Positions 54,660 through 63,191 of a stretch of 64,000 nucleotides of DNA are shown in pieces; the first letter of the stretch is position 1; the number at the start of each line of letters is the position of its first letter. The translations under genes and the position numbers were made by a program. This stretch comes from an uncultured Marinoscillum sp. (GTDB lineage Bacteria > Bacteroidota > Bacteroidia > Cytophagales > MED-G16), in the NCBI GenBank assembly GCA_902523065.1, contig CABYXZ010000001.1, positions 62,001 through 126,000 on the forward strand, in the 5' to 3' direction. The notes under the pieces are model-generated. The model had not been told where the DNA came from and ran no database searches. It saw nothing but the letters and a program-made list of their open reading frames with translations.

Positions 54660-55154
54660 ATGTCAACTAAGCTATTTAAAAACGATAAGAATTATATTTT
54701 AAAATCAGTTCAAAATGATACAAAAAAAGAACTACTCATATATCTTATTGAAATATCTATTCATAAATACGAGGTTAAATCTAATCCACTAGGTCTAGTT
54801 GATGATTCAATTAAAAAGTTAAATAATTATAACAGTAGAGTAATATCAAGGCTAAATTTTTTCTATAAAAAAATTTCTGCCATATATAGATATAATTACG
54901 GTGAAGTTCAATTAAGTTTTTTATGGGACGGTTCATCTCACAATGAATTTTATAAGAAAAGATGGATTGATTTTTTTAAAAAGGAGGTTTTGATAATGAT
55001 TGAAAAAAATGTTTTTCTCAAAACTCTTTTGTCCTTAACAATATTACAAAATGACAATTTAAGTTTACATCAATATAATTTATCTTCTTTTATAAGAAAA
55101 AAATTCAAAATGCAGGTATTTAAGAAAAAGGGAGTAGTATTACATTCTCAATGA
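54660..55154 (+). CDS. Unknown cytoplasmic helical protein (164 aa)
   Basis: I do not recognise this protein. With the ATG at 54660 it has 164 residues; an upstream TTG at 54603 lies inside the inverted repeat and is unlikely. It is basic, apparently all helical, with no signal peptide or membrane span; notable segments are TKKELLIYLIEISIHKYEVK and the aromatic NEFYKKRWIDFFKKEVL. It is coupled to the next gene by an ATGA overlap and is divergent from the TonB receptor. Confidence 0.65.
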   Translation: MSTKLFKNDKNYILKSVQNDTKKELLIYLIEISIHKYEVKSNPLGLVDDSIKKLNNYNSRVISRLNFFYKKISAIYRYNYGEVQLSFLWDGSSHNEFYKKRWIDFFKKEVLIMIEKNVFLKTLLSLTILQNDNLSLHQYNLSSFIRKKFKMQVFKKKGVVLHSQ

Positions 55155-55711
55155 AACCTATCATATTAATTTTTATATTAATTTTTATTCCAAATATTAG
55201 TTTTTCTCAAAAAAGTGAGGTGAAGGTAATTGAAGATTTAATTTTAGAGCAAAAATACTTCTTAGCAGATTCCATCTTAAAAGAAAAAATTTTAAATAAT
55301 AATAGAGTTTCATCAGAGCTCACATTTCTATTTGGAAAAAATTCATTTTTTCTTGAAAAATATGAACAGTCAATAAACTGGTTAAATAAATATTTAGAAC
55401 TGAAAGGAGAGTCTGGAATATTTTCAGATGAATCAATTAAATTTTTAGAATTATCAAATTCAAAAAATCTTATTGAAAATTCTAAAAATATAGAAAATGT
55501 TTATGTGGAGTTGTATTCATATAATTATATAGATTGTCAAAATAATAGAAAAGTATGCCCAATTTGTAAAGGGACTTCTGTCATGATTATTGAAACTGAC
55601 GTCTCAAAAATTTATAAAACATGTCCCTTTAGTGATAATAAGGGGTTTCTTACATGTGATGAATATAACCAATTTCTCAGGGGAAAACTTAAACCAAAAA
55701 CTTCAAATTAG
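55151..55711 (+). CDS. Secreted TPR-like protein with a C-terminal cysteine cluster
   Basis: The 186 residues have a signal peptide (ILIFILIFIPNISFSQ), a helical part with a TPR-like pair around 55-85 (LTFLFGKNSFFLEKYEQSI, NWLNKYLEL), and a C-terminal cluster of cysteines: Cys129, CPICKG (136, 139), KTCPF (158) and GFLTC (169), resembling a degenerate DnaJ-type zinc finger. It may bind zinc or form disulfides in the periplasm. Function unknown. It overlaps the upstream gene by four bases and the convergent DUF819 gene by nine. Confidence 0.7.
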   Translation: MKPIILIFILIFIPNISFSQKSEVKVIEDLILEQKYFLADSILKEKILNNNRVSSELTFLFGKNSFFLEKYEQSINWLNKYLELKGESGIFSDESIKFLELSNSKNLIENSKNIENVYVELYSYNYIDCQNNRKVCPICKGTSVMIIETDVSKIYKTCPFSDNKGFLTCDEYNQFLRGKLKPKTSN

Positions 55712-56932
55712 TCCCTTCATAATTATACCACATAACCAAGCTGCGTAAGTACCGACAGCATAACCAAATACAGCTAAAAGAACACCTACTGCAGCTAAAG
55801 AAGGATGAAAGGCAGAGGCTACTACTGGAGCTGATGCAGCTCCACCTACATTTGCCTGACTACCCACTGCTACGAAGAAATATGGTGCTCTGATAAGTTT
55901 TGCTGTAATCAGTAGAATTATCACATGAAATCCAAGCCAAATAAATCCTATTAAAAACAAACCTGGATCATTAAATATTGAGTTGATATCCATCTTCAAT
56001 CCTATTGTGAGAACTAAAATATATATAAAAAGACTTCCTACTCTAGACGCACCAGATCCCTCTAATTCTCTAACCCTAGTAAAAGACAATATTACTCCAA
56101 TTGATGTAGAAATAATTACTAACCAAAAAAAACTTGATGTCAAACTTAAGGAACTTAGACTTGGATAGTTATCAGCAATATATGATGAAAAGATATTACC
56201 AAAAAAGTGAGCAAATCCGGTAACACCAAACCCAATGGAGCAAATATATATTACATCTTTAAGGTCTGGGATTTTTGAAATACTAAGATTATATGCTTCT
56301 ATCCTATCCTTAATCTCAACAATAGAAGAACTATCTGCATTGAGAATATTATCATCAATATATTTATTTCTATTAACTCCAATAAGAAGAATAGCCAACC
56401 AAATATTTGCACAAATTATATCAACTGCCACCATTTTAGAGAAAATTTTTGAATCCACTTGAAATACCTCCATCATTGCTGCCTGATTAGCACCTCCACC
56501 AATCCAACTACCAGCAATGGTTGTCATCCCATCTGCAAGATCAGTCAAATCAATATCAACTATTGTAGGAAAAAAATATTTTACAAATAAAATTGAGATA
56601 GGCCCCCCTAATAATATTCCAATGGTGCCAGAAAAAAACATAATTAATGCTTTAGATCCAAGCTTTGAAATTTCTTTGAGGTCGATACTAAGAGTTAGTA
56701 GAACAAGTGAACAAGGAAGTAGATATCTGGATGCCACAAAATAAAGTTGTGAATTCGATGAATCAATTAACCCCAAGTAATTAAGTAATGATGGTAAAAA
56801 ATAGCATACTAGTAAGACAGGAAAAAAAGTATAAAATCTTTTCCAAATTGTATTATTTAAATTTGAAGTGTAAAAAACAAAACCTAAAATCAATATTAAT
56901 ATCCCAAAAATTACAGCATCGTTATCTATCAT
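55703..56932 (-). CDS. DUF819 family membrane protein
   Basis: A 409-residue protein with about ten hydrophobic spans and the DUF819 motifs TIAGSWIGGGANQAAM, GSQANVGGAASAPVVAS and the closing GYAVGTYAAWLCG. It is related in layout to ion- or metabolite-transport families, but no substrate has been established. It is monocistronic here, convergent with the cysteine-cluster gene and divergent from ilvD; the 103-base gap upstream shows no clear TAnnTTTG box. Confidence 0.9.
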   Translation of the reverse strand: MIDNDAVIFGILILILGFVFYTSNLNNTIWKRFYTFFPVLLVCYFLPSLLNYLGLIDSSNSQLYFVASRYLLPCSLVLLTLSIDLKEISKLGSKALIMFFSGTIGILLGGPISILFVKYFFPTIVDIDLTDLADGMTTIAGSWIGGGANQAAMMEVFQVDSKIFSKMVAVDIICANIWLAILLIGVNRNKYIDDNILNADSSSIVEIKDRIEAYNLSISKIPDLKDVIYICSIGFGVTGFAHFFGNIFSSYIADNYPSLSSLSLTSSFFWLVIISTSIGVILSFTRVRELEGSGASRVGSLFIYILVLTIGLKMDINSIFNDPGLFLIGFIWLGFHVIILLITAKLIRAPYFFVAVGSQANVGGAASAPVVASAFHPSLAAVGVLLAVFGYAVGTYAAWLCGIIMKGLI

Positions 56933-57035
56933 ATTTTCAAATCATATTATTAATACGTATTTTTACTAAGACTAATATAATTATATAATTCAACATAAAT
57001 TTTTTCCATTCTTCAATAGAATGGATTTTTTTGTT

Positions 57036-58700
57036 ATGAGGTTAAATAAACATAGTAAAACAATTACACAAGATGACTCTTTACCAGCTGCTCAAGCAAT
57101 GCTATATGGTATTGGATTAAAAGATGAGGATTTCAAAAAACCTCAGATTGGAATTGCAAGCACTGGTTTTGAGGGAAACCCTTGTAACATACATCTGAAT
57201 GATTTTGCACAAAATATAAAAGATAGTATTAATAAAGAGGACATGCTTGGTATGGTATTTAATACCATAGGGGTTAGTGATGGTATTACAAACGGAACTA
57301 CAGGAATGACATACTCACTGATATCCAGAGAAATAATTGCTGATTCTATAGAAACAATCGTTAATGCTCAATTTTATGACGGAATTGTTGCTGTTGTTGG
57401 TTGTGACAAAAATATGCCTGGAGCTATGATGGCTATTGGGAGATTAAATAGACCATCAATCCTTGTTTACGGTGGAACGATCAAATCTGGAAATTATAAA
57501 GGTAAAAGTTTAAATATTGTATCAGCATTTGAAGCGTATGGAGAAAAGATATCTGGAAAAATTAACGAAAAAGATTATAAAGGAATAATTAAAAATAGTA
57601 TTCCAGGTCCTGGAGCATGCGGAGGAATGTATACTGCAAATACTATGTCTTCCGCAATAGAGGCTCTAGGTATGAGCCTACCCTACAGTTCATCAAATCC
57701 TGCTGAAAGTTTTGATAAACTTGATGAGACCAATAAAATTGGTAAGTCAATGAAAATTCTTTTAAAAGAAAATATAAAGCCAGCCGATATAATGACAAAA
57801 AAATCATTTGAAAATGCTTTATCTATCACTATGGCTTTGGGAGGCTCAACAAACGCAGTTCTTCATTTAATTGCTATGGCTAAATCAGTAAATGTAAATT
57901 TAACTCTTGATGATTTTCAAAATTTTAGTGATAAAACGCCTTTTATTGCAAATTTAAAACCTAGTGGAGATTACTTGATGGAAGATGTATATAAATTAGG
58001 AGGAGTACCTGTTTTAATGAAATATATGTTGGGAGAAGGCTATTTACATGGTGATTGCATGACAGTTACTGGAAAAACAATTGAGGAAAACCTTAAATCA
58101 GTTAAAGGAAAAATTGATAATAAAGTGATAGTCTCTTTTTCAAATGCAATTAAGAAAACTGGTCACATTCAAATCTTAAAAGGAAATATTGCACCTGAAG
58201 GAGCTGTTGCAAAAATAACAGGAAAGGAGGGTGAAACATTTACAGGAAAAGCAAAAGTTTTTAATAACGAATTTGATGCTATCGAAGGAATTCAAAATAA
58301 GGTTAAAAAAGGGGATGTAATTGTTATTAAAAATTCAGGACCTAAAGGAGGACCAGGTATGCCAGAAATGCTTAAACCAACTAGCGCAGTAATAGGTGCA
58401 GGATTAGGTAAAGATGTTGCTCTAATAACTGATGGAAGATTTTCTGGTGGTTCACATGGATTTGTTGTGGGACATATTTCCCCTGAATCATTTGTTGGCG
58501 GACCAATTAATTTAATTAAAGATGGAGATACAATAGAAATTGATGCAATTAATAATAAAATCGATTTAAAAATTGGTGAAAAAGAGTTTGAAAAAAGAAG
58601 AAAAAAAATAAAATTACAAAAAAGCAAATTTAATAGCGGAGTAGTCAAAAAATATATAAATTCTGTTTCCTCTGCTTCAGAGGGATGTATAACTGATTAG
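57036..58700 (+). CDS. ilvD: Dihydroxy-acid dehydratase
   Basis: The 554-residue enzyme carries the iron-sulfur cluster cysteines in [21 protein letters not shown] and [16 protein letters not shown], and the C-terminal [18 protein letters not shown]. It dehydrates the dihydroxyacids of valine and isoleucine synthesis. I prefer the ATG at 57036 ([11 protein letters not shown]), which matches the usual family N-terminus, over 57021, which adds MDFFV. It heads ilvD-ilvB-ilvN-ilvC. Confidence 0.95.
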   Translation: MRLNKHSKTITQDDSLPAAQAMLYGIGLKDEDFKKPQIGIASTGFEGNPCNIHLNDFAQNIKDSINKEDMLGMVFNTIGVSDGITNGTTGMTYSLISREIIADSIETIVNAQFYDGIVAVVGCDKNMPGAMMAIGRLNRPSILVYGGTIKSGNYKGKSLNIVSAFEAYGEKISGKINEKDYKGIIKNSIPGPGACGGMYTANTMSSAIEALGMSLPYSSSNPAESFDKLDETNKIGKSMKILLKENIKPADIMTKKSFENALSITMALGGSTNAVLHLIAMAKSVNVNLTLDDFQNFSDKTPFIANLKPSGDYLMEDVYKLGGVPVLMKYMLGEGYLHGDCMTVTGKTIEENLKSVKGKIDNKVIVSFSNAIKKTGHIQILKGNIAPEGAVAKITGKEGETFTGKAKVFNNEFDAIEGIQNKVKKGDVIVIKNSGPKGGPGMPEMLKPTSAVIGAGLGKDVALITDGRFSGGSHGFVVGHISPESFVGGPINLIKDGDTIEIDAINNKIDLKIGEKEFEKRRKKIKLQKSKFNSGVVKKYINSVSSASEGCITD

Positions 58701-58705
58701 GATTC

Positions 58706-60391
58706 ATGAAAGTAACTGGTTCAGAGGCATTAATTAAATCATTATTAGAGGAGGGTGTTGATACGATTTTTGGTTATCCAGGGGGTGCAATTATGCCTAT
58801 ATACGATGCACTTTACAGCTATATGGACAAAGTAAACCATATTCTAACTAGACATGAGCAAGGTGCAATTCACGCAGCACAGGGTTTTTCTAGAGTTTCT
58901 GGCAAAGTTGGTGTTTGTTTTGCCACTTCAGGACCAGGAGCAACAAATCTTATAACTGGTATTGCAGATGCTCAGATTGATTCTACCCCTCTTGTCTGCA
59001 TTACAGGACAGGTTCCTTCTCACCTTTTGGGTACAGATGCATTTCAAGAATCAGACGTAATTGGTATATCGATGCCTGTAACGAAATGGAATTATCAAAT
59101 TACATCATCTCAAGAAATACCTGAAATAATTTCGAAAGCATTTTATATAGCCAAATCTGGAAGACCTGGTCCAGTACTAATTGATATTACTAAAGATGCA
59201 CAATTTTCAGATCTAAATTTTAAATACAAAAGGTGTGAAAAAATAAGAAGTTATCATCCCTATCCTATACTAGATGAAAATAAGGTTTCAGATGCAGCAG
59301 AGCTTATAGATAAATCAAAAAGACCTATGATTCTTGTTGGCCAAGGTGTCTTACTATCTAACGCAGAGAAAGAATTAATTGAGTTTTCTGAAAAAAGTGG
59401 TATTCCAATGGCTTCTACCTTGTTAGGCTTATCAGCAGTAAGCTGTAATCATAAAAATTATGTCGGTTACCTTGGAATGCATGGGAATTATGGTCCTAAT
59501 GTAAAAACCAACGAATGTGACCTAATTATTGCTATTGGAATGAGATTTGATGACAGAGTAACTGGAGATACATCAAAATATGCCATTAATGCAAAGGTTA
59601 TTCATATAGAAATAGATCCATCAGAAATTGATAAAATTATTAAAACTGAAGTAGCAATAAATGCAGATGCAAAAGAAGCATTAATAAATCTCATACCAAA
59701 AATTAAAAAAAGATCACACGAGGGATGGATAAATGAGTTCAAGGAGTGTGACAAATTAGAATATGATAAGATTATAGACAAAGAAATAAATAACAAAGAA
59801 GATAAAATTCTAATGGCAGAAGTTGTTAATAAAATTTCTAATCTAACAAAAGGAAATGCAATAGTTGTAACAGATGTTGGACAACATCAGATGGTAACCT
59901 CAAGATATTACAAGTTCAATAAGCCAAACAGTAATATAACCTCTGGCGGATTAGGAACAATGGGATTTGCCTTACCAGCAGCTCTTGGCTCAAAAATTGG
60001 TAAGAAAAGTAGGGAAGTTATAGCAATAATTGGTGATGGAGGAATACAAATGACAATTCAAGAACTTGCAACAATTTCTCAATATAAAATAGGTGTTAAA
60101 ATCCTGATTTTAAATAATAATTTTTTAGGCATGGTGAGACAATGGCAAGAATTATTTTTTGATAACAGATATTCATTCACAGAGATGGAAAATCCAGATT
60201 TTAATGTTATATCTGATGGATACAGAATAAAAAATAACATAGTTGAAAGGAAAAAAGATTTAGATGATGCAATAGAAGAGTTTATTAACTTTAAAGGACC
60301 CTACTTACTTAATGTTATTGTTGAAAAAGAAGAAAATGTTTTCCCTATGGTTCCATCAGGTGAATCGGTATCAAATATTAGACTAGAATGA
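58706..60391 (+). CDS. ilvB: Acetolactate synthase, large (catalytic) subunit
   Basis: At 561 residues it shows GYPGGAIMPIYDAL, the catalytic glutamate in RHEQGAIHAAQGF, SGPGATN, GMRFDDRVTG and the thiamine diphosphate motif IIGDGGIQMTIQEL...LNNNFLGMVRQWQ. It forms acetolactate or acetohydroxybutyrate. The stop overlaps ilvN by four bases. Confidence 0.96.
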   Translation: MKVTGSEALIKSLLEEGVDTIFGYPGGAIMPIYDALYSYMDKVNHILTRHEQGAIHAAQGFSRVSGKVGVCFATSGPGATNLITGIADAQIDSTPLVCITGQVPSHLLGTDAFQESDVIGISMPVTKWNYQITSSQEIPEIISKAFYIAKSGRPGPVLIDITKDAQFSDLNFKYKRCEKIRSYHPYPILDENKVSDAAELIDKSKRPMILVGQGVLLSNAEKELIEFSEKSGIPMASTLLGLSAVSCNHKNYVGYLGMHGNYGPNVKTNECDLIIAIGMRFDDRVTGDTSKYAINAKVIHIEIDPSEIDKIIKTEVAINADAKEALINLIPKIKKRSHEGWINEFKECDKLEYDKIIDKEINNKEDKILMAEVVNKISNLTKGNAIVVTDVGQHQMVTSRYYKFNKPNSNITSGGLGTMGFALPAALGSKIGKKSREVIAIIGDGGIQMTIQELATISQYKIGVKILILNNNFLGMVRQWQELFFDNRYSFTEMENPDFNVISDGYRIKNNIVERKKDLDDAIEEFINFKGPYLLNVIVEKEENVFPMVPSGESVSNIRLE

Positions 60392-60978
60392 AAGGCAAAG
60401 GTATATATCAAGTCAAAGGATCTGAGAAAAAGGTAAAAGAGTATACATTATCAGTTCTTACTGAAGACAAGGCAGGTCTATTAAATCATATCACTATTAT
60501 ATTCAATAGAAGAAAAATGAATATTAAAAGTTTGAATGTATCAACTACTGAAGTTAATGGTGTAAGTAGATTTACGATTGTTGTAAATTCTACAAAAGAA
60601 AAAATAATTAAAATTTTAAACCATATAAATAAATTGATTGATGTTTTAGGAGCTTTTCTATATGAAGAAAATGAAATTTATTTTCAAGAGATAGCTTTAT
60701 ATAAACTATCAACTAAAATATTTATGAAGGGAGATATTGTCGAGAAGATAATAAGAAAACACGGAGCTAAAATTTTAGAAATCGAAGAAGAACATACTAT
60801 TATACAAAAGACTGGAAGTAAAAAAGAAACTCAAAATTTATACAATGATCTTGATAAATTTGGTGGGATTTTAGAATTTGCAAGATCAGGAAGAGTAGCA
60901 TTATCTAAGAAAAAAAGAAAAACAATTAATTTTCTAAAAGAATTAGAAAAAACAAAATCTAATAAATTAAATATATAA
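60388..60978 (+). CDS. ilvN: Acetolactate synthase, small (regulatory) subunit
   Basis: The 196 residues have an N-terminal ACT domain (YTLSVLTEDKAGLLNHITI, NIKSLNVSTTEVNGVSRFT) and a C-terminal domain (GDIVEKIIRKHGAKILEIEEE). The ACT domain normally binds valine for feedback inhibition. It is flanked by ilvB and ilvC with almost no spacing. The tail after residue 170 is lysine-rich. Confidence 0.92.
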   Translation: MKGKGIYQVKGSEKKVKEYTLSVLTEDKAGLLNHITIIFNRRKMNIKSLNVSTTEVNGVSRFTIVVNSTKEKIIKILNHINKLIDVLGAFLYEENEIYFQEIALYKLSTKIFMKGDIVEKIIRKHGAKILEIEEEHTIIQKTGSKKETQNLYNDLDKFGGILEFARSGRVALSKKKRKTINFLKELEKTKSNKLNI

Positions 60979-60981
60979 AAT

Positions 60982-62019
60982 ATGGCTAAAATTAACTTTG
61001 CAGGAACAATAGAAGAGGTGGTTACTAGAGAAGAATTTCCATTGGAAAAAGCCAGGGAAATATTGAAAGACAAAACTATTTCAGTAATTGGATATGGTGT
61101 CCAAGGACCTGGTCAATCACTTAATTTAAAAGACAACGGGTTCAATGTCATTATTGGACAAAGAAAAAACTCAAGATCATGGGATAAAGCTATTGATGAC
61201 GGATGGATAGAAGGAGAGAATTTGTTTGAGATTGAAGAAGCATGTAAAAGAGGCTCAATTATCCAGTACTTACTAAGTGACGCTGGTCAAATTCAAATGT
61301 GGCCAACCATAAAAAAATATCTGACCAAAGGAAAAACTTTATATTTTTCTCATGGATTTGGAATAACATATAAAGAACAAACAAATATTATACCTCCTAG
61401 TGATATAGATGTAATTTTAGTAGCTCCTAAGGGATCAGGAACTAGTCTTAGAAGATTATTTGTAGAGGGTAATGGATTAAACTCTAGTTTTGCTATTTAT
61501 CAGGATCATACTGGAAATGCTAGAGATAATGTAATAGCTCTGGGAATTGGAGTAGGATCCGGTTATTTATTTGAAACAACTTTTAAAAAAGAAGTATATA
61601 GTGATTTAACTGGTGAGAGAGGGACCTTGATGGGAGCAATACAAGGTCTATTCGCTGCTCAATATGACATCCTGAGAAAAAAAGGTCATTCTCCATCTGA
61701 AGCATTTAATGAAACTGTTGAGGAAGCCACTCAATCCCTTTATCCCCTCATTGCTGAGAATGGTATGGATTGGATGTACGCTAATTGCTCTACCACAGCT
61801 CAAAGAGGAGCTCTTGACTGGTGGAAAAAGTTCAGAGATGCTGTCTATCCAGTATTTGAAGAATTATACGATTCTGTTGAAAAAGGAGAAGAGACTAGAA
61901 TAACTATTGAAGCTAATCAAAAAAGTGATTACAGAGAGTCTTTAGAGAAAGAACTAGATGAACTTAGAGAATCAGAAATTTGGAAAACAGGTAAGGAGGT
62001 TAGAAAACTAAGACCTTAA
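60982..62019 (+). CDS. ilvC: Ketol-acid reductoisomerase, class I length
   Basis: The 345-residue enzyme has the nucleotide-binding VIGYGVQGPGQSL, HGFGITYK, the metal-binding DLTGERGTLMGAIQG and the C-terminal NCSTTAQRGALDWW. It isomerises and reduces acetolactate with NAD(P)H. Its length is that of class I enzymes (about 330-350) rather than the near-490-residue class II form of E. coli. It starts three bases after ilvN. Confidence 0.94.
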   Translation: MAKINFAGTIEEVVTREEFPLEKAREILKDKTISVIGYGVQGPGQSLNLKDNGFNVIIGQRKNSRSWDKAIDDGWIEGENLFEIEEACKRGSIIQYLLSDAGQIQMWPTIKKYLTKGKTLYFSHGFGITYKEQTNIIPPSDIDVILVAPKGSGTSLRRLFVEGNGLNSSFAIYQDHTGNARDNVIALGIGVGSGYLFETTFKKEVYSDLTGERGTLMGAIQGLFAAQYDILRKKGHSPSEAFNETVEEATQSLYPLIAENGMDWMYANCSTTAQRGALDWWKKFRDAVYPVFEELYDSVEKGEETRITIEANQKSDYRESLEKELDELRESEIWKTGKEVRKLRP

Positions 62020-62033
62020 CAATTTTCAGACAA

Positions 62034-63191
62034 ATGAATAGAAATATTCATAATTTGGATAGATACGATTATGAATTGGATAAAAAATTTATATCAAGCT
62101 ATCCACTAGAGAAAAGAGAAAATTCAAAACTTCTAGTATATAGAGACAACAAAATTGTTGATTCTAACTTTAAAAATATATCTAATCACCTTCCAAAAAA
62201 CTCTACTTTATTTTTTAATGATTCAAAGGTTTTAAACGGTAGATTATTCTTTGCAAATAAAAATAATGCAAAAATTGAAATATTAGTCACTGATAAAAAT
62301 ATTCCAAGATTACTAAATAAAAAGTCTCCGTTACTAGTTGATGCTATAATTGGAAATAATAAAAAATGGAAAAAAGATGAAGTATTAGAAAAAAAAATTG
62401 ATGATCTAATAATATCAGCTTCAAAAAATGAAAATAAAGTAAAACTTGAGTGGAATAAAGATCTAATATTTGATAAAATACTTTCTAAAATTGGAATTAT
62501 TCCTCTACCACCCTATTTGAAAAGAGATGCCGAGGATTCTGATTATGATAATTATCAAACAGTTTACTCTCAAAAAAAAGGTTCAATCGCAGCTCCAACA
62601 GCAGGACTTCACTTCAATCATAATATTATAAATGAAATTGAAAAGAAAAACACTATCGACTTTTTTACATTACATGTCGGTCTTGGAACATTTAAACCAA
62701 TAACAAATGAAAACATTCATAAGCATGAAATGCACTCTGAAGAAATTATTATTACTAAACAAAATATTTTGAAAATTTATGAAGCAAATAACATCACTGC
62801 TGTTGGAACAACTAGCTTGAGAGTACTTGAGTCAATATATTATCTTGGATCAATAATTGACAAGCAAAAAAAGGAATTTCAAATAACTCAAAATGTTATG
62901 AATAAAAGAATTGGAATAAGTTTAAAAGAATCCTGCGAACAGATAATTAACTATCTTGAAATTAAAAAGATTAACGAATTAAAATTCAGATCTAAAATAT
63001 TTATTTATCCTGGTTACTCATTTAAGGTGTGTGATCAACTTATAACAAATTTTCATTATCCAAAATCGACTCTTATAATTTTAATTGCAGCTTTCATCGG
63101 TGATGATTGGAAAAAAGTTTATAAGTTCGCAAAACAGAATAAATATAGATTTTTAAGTTATGGAGACTCCTCACTCCTCTTTAGAAGATGA
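62034..63191 (+). CDS. queA: QueA-family S-adenosylmethionine:tRNA ribosyltransferase-isomerase
   Basis: A 385-residue protein with the family motifs YPLEKRENSKLLVY, FFNDSKVLNGRL, AAPTAGLHF, LHVGLGTFKP, FIYPGYSF, NFHYPKSTLIILIAAF and YRFLSYGDSSL. QueA transfers ribose from SAM to preQ1 in tRNA to give epoxyqueuosine. It is about 30 residues longer than E. coli QueA because of an insertion at about 278-318 before FIYPGYSF. Bacteroidota have more than one QueA-like lineage, so orthology to true QueA is probable, not certain. Confidence 0.85.
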   Translation: MNRNIHNLDRYDYELDKKFISSYPLEKRENSKLLVYRDNKIVDSNFKNISNHLPKNSTLFFNDSKVLNGRLFFANKNNAKIEILVTDKNIPRLLNKKSPLLVDAIIGNNKKWKKDEVLEKKIDDLIISASKNENKVKLEWNKDLIFDKILSKIGIIPLPPYLKRDAEDSDYDNYQTVYSQKKGSIAAPTAGLHFNHNIINEIEKKNTIDFFTLHVGLGTFKPITNENIHKHEMHSEEIIITKQNILKIYEANNITAVGTTSLRVLESIYYLGSIIDKQKKEFQITQNVMNKRIGISLKESCEQIINYLEIKKINELKFRSKIFIYPGYSFKVCDQLITNFHYPKSTLIILIAAFIGDDWKKVYKFAKQNKYRFLSYGDSSLLFRR

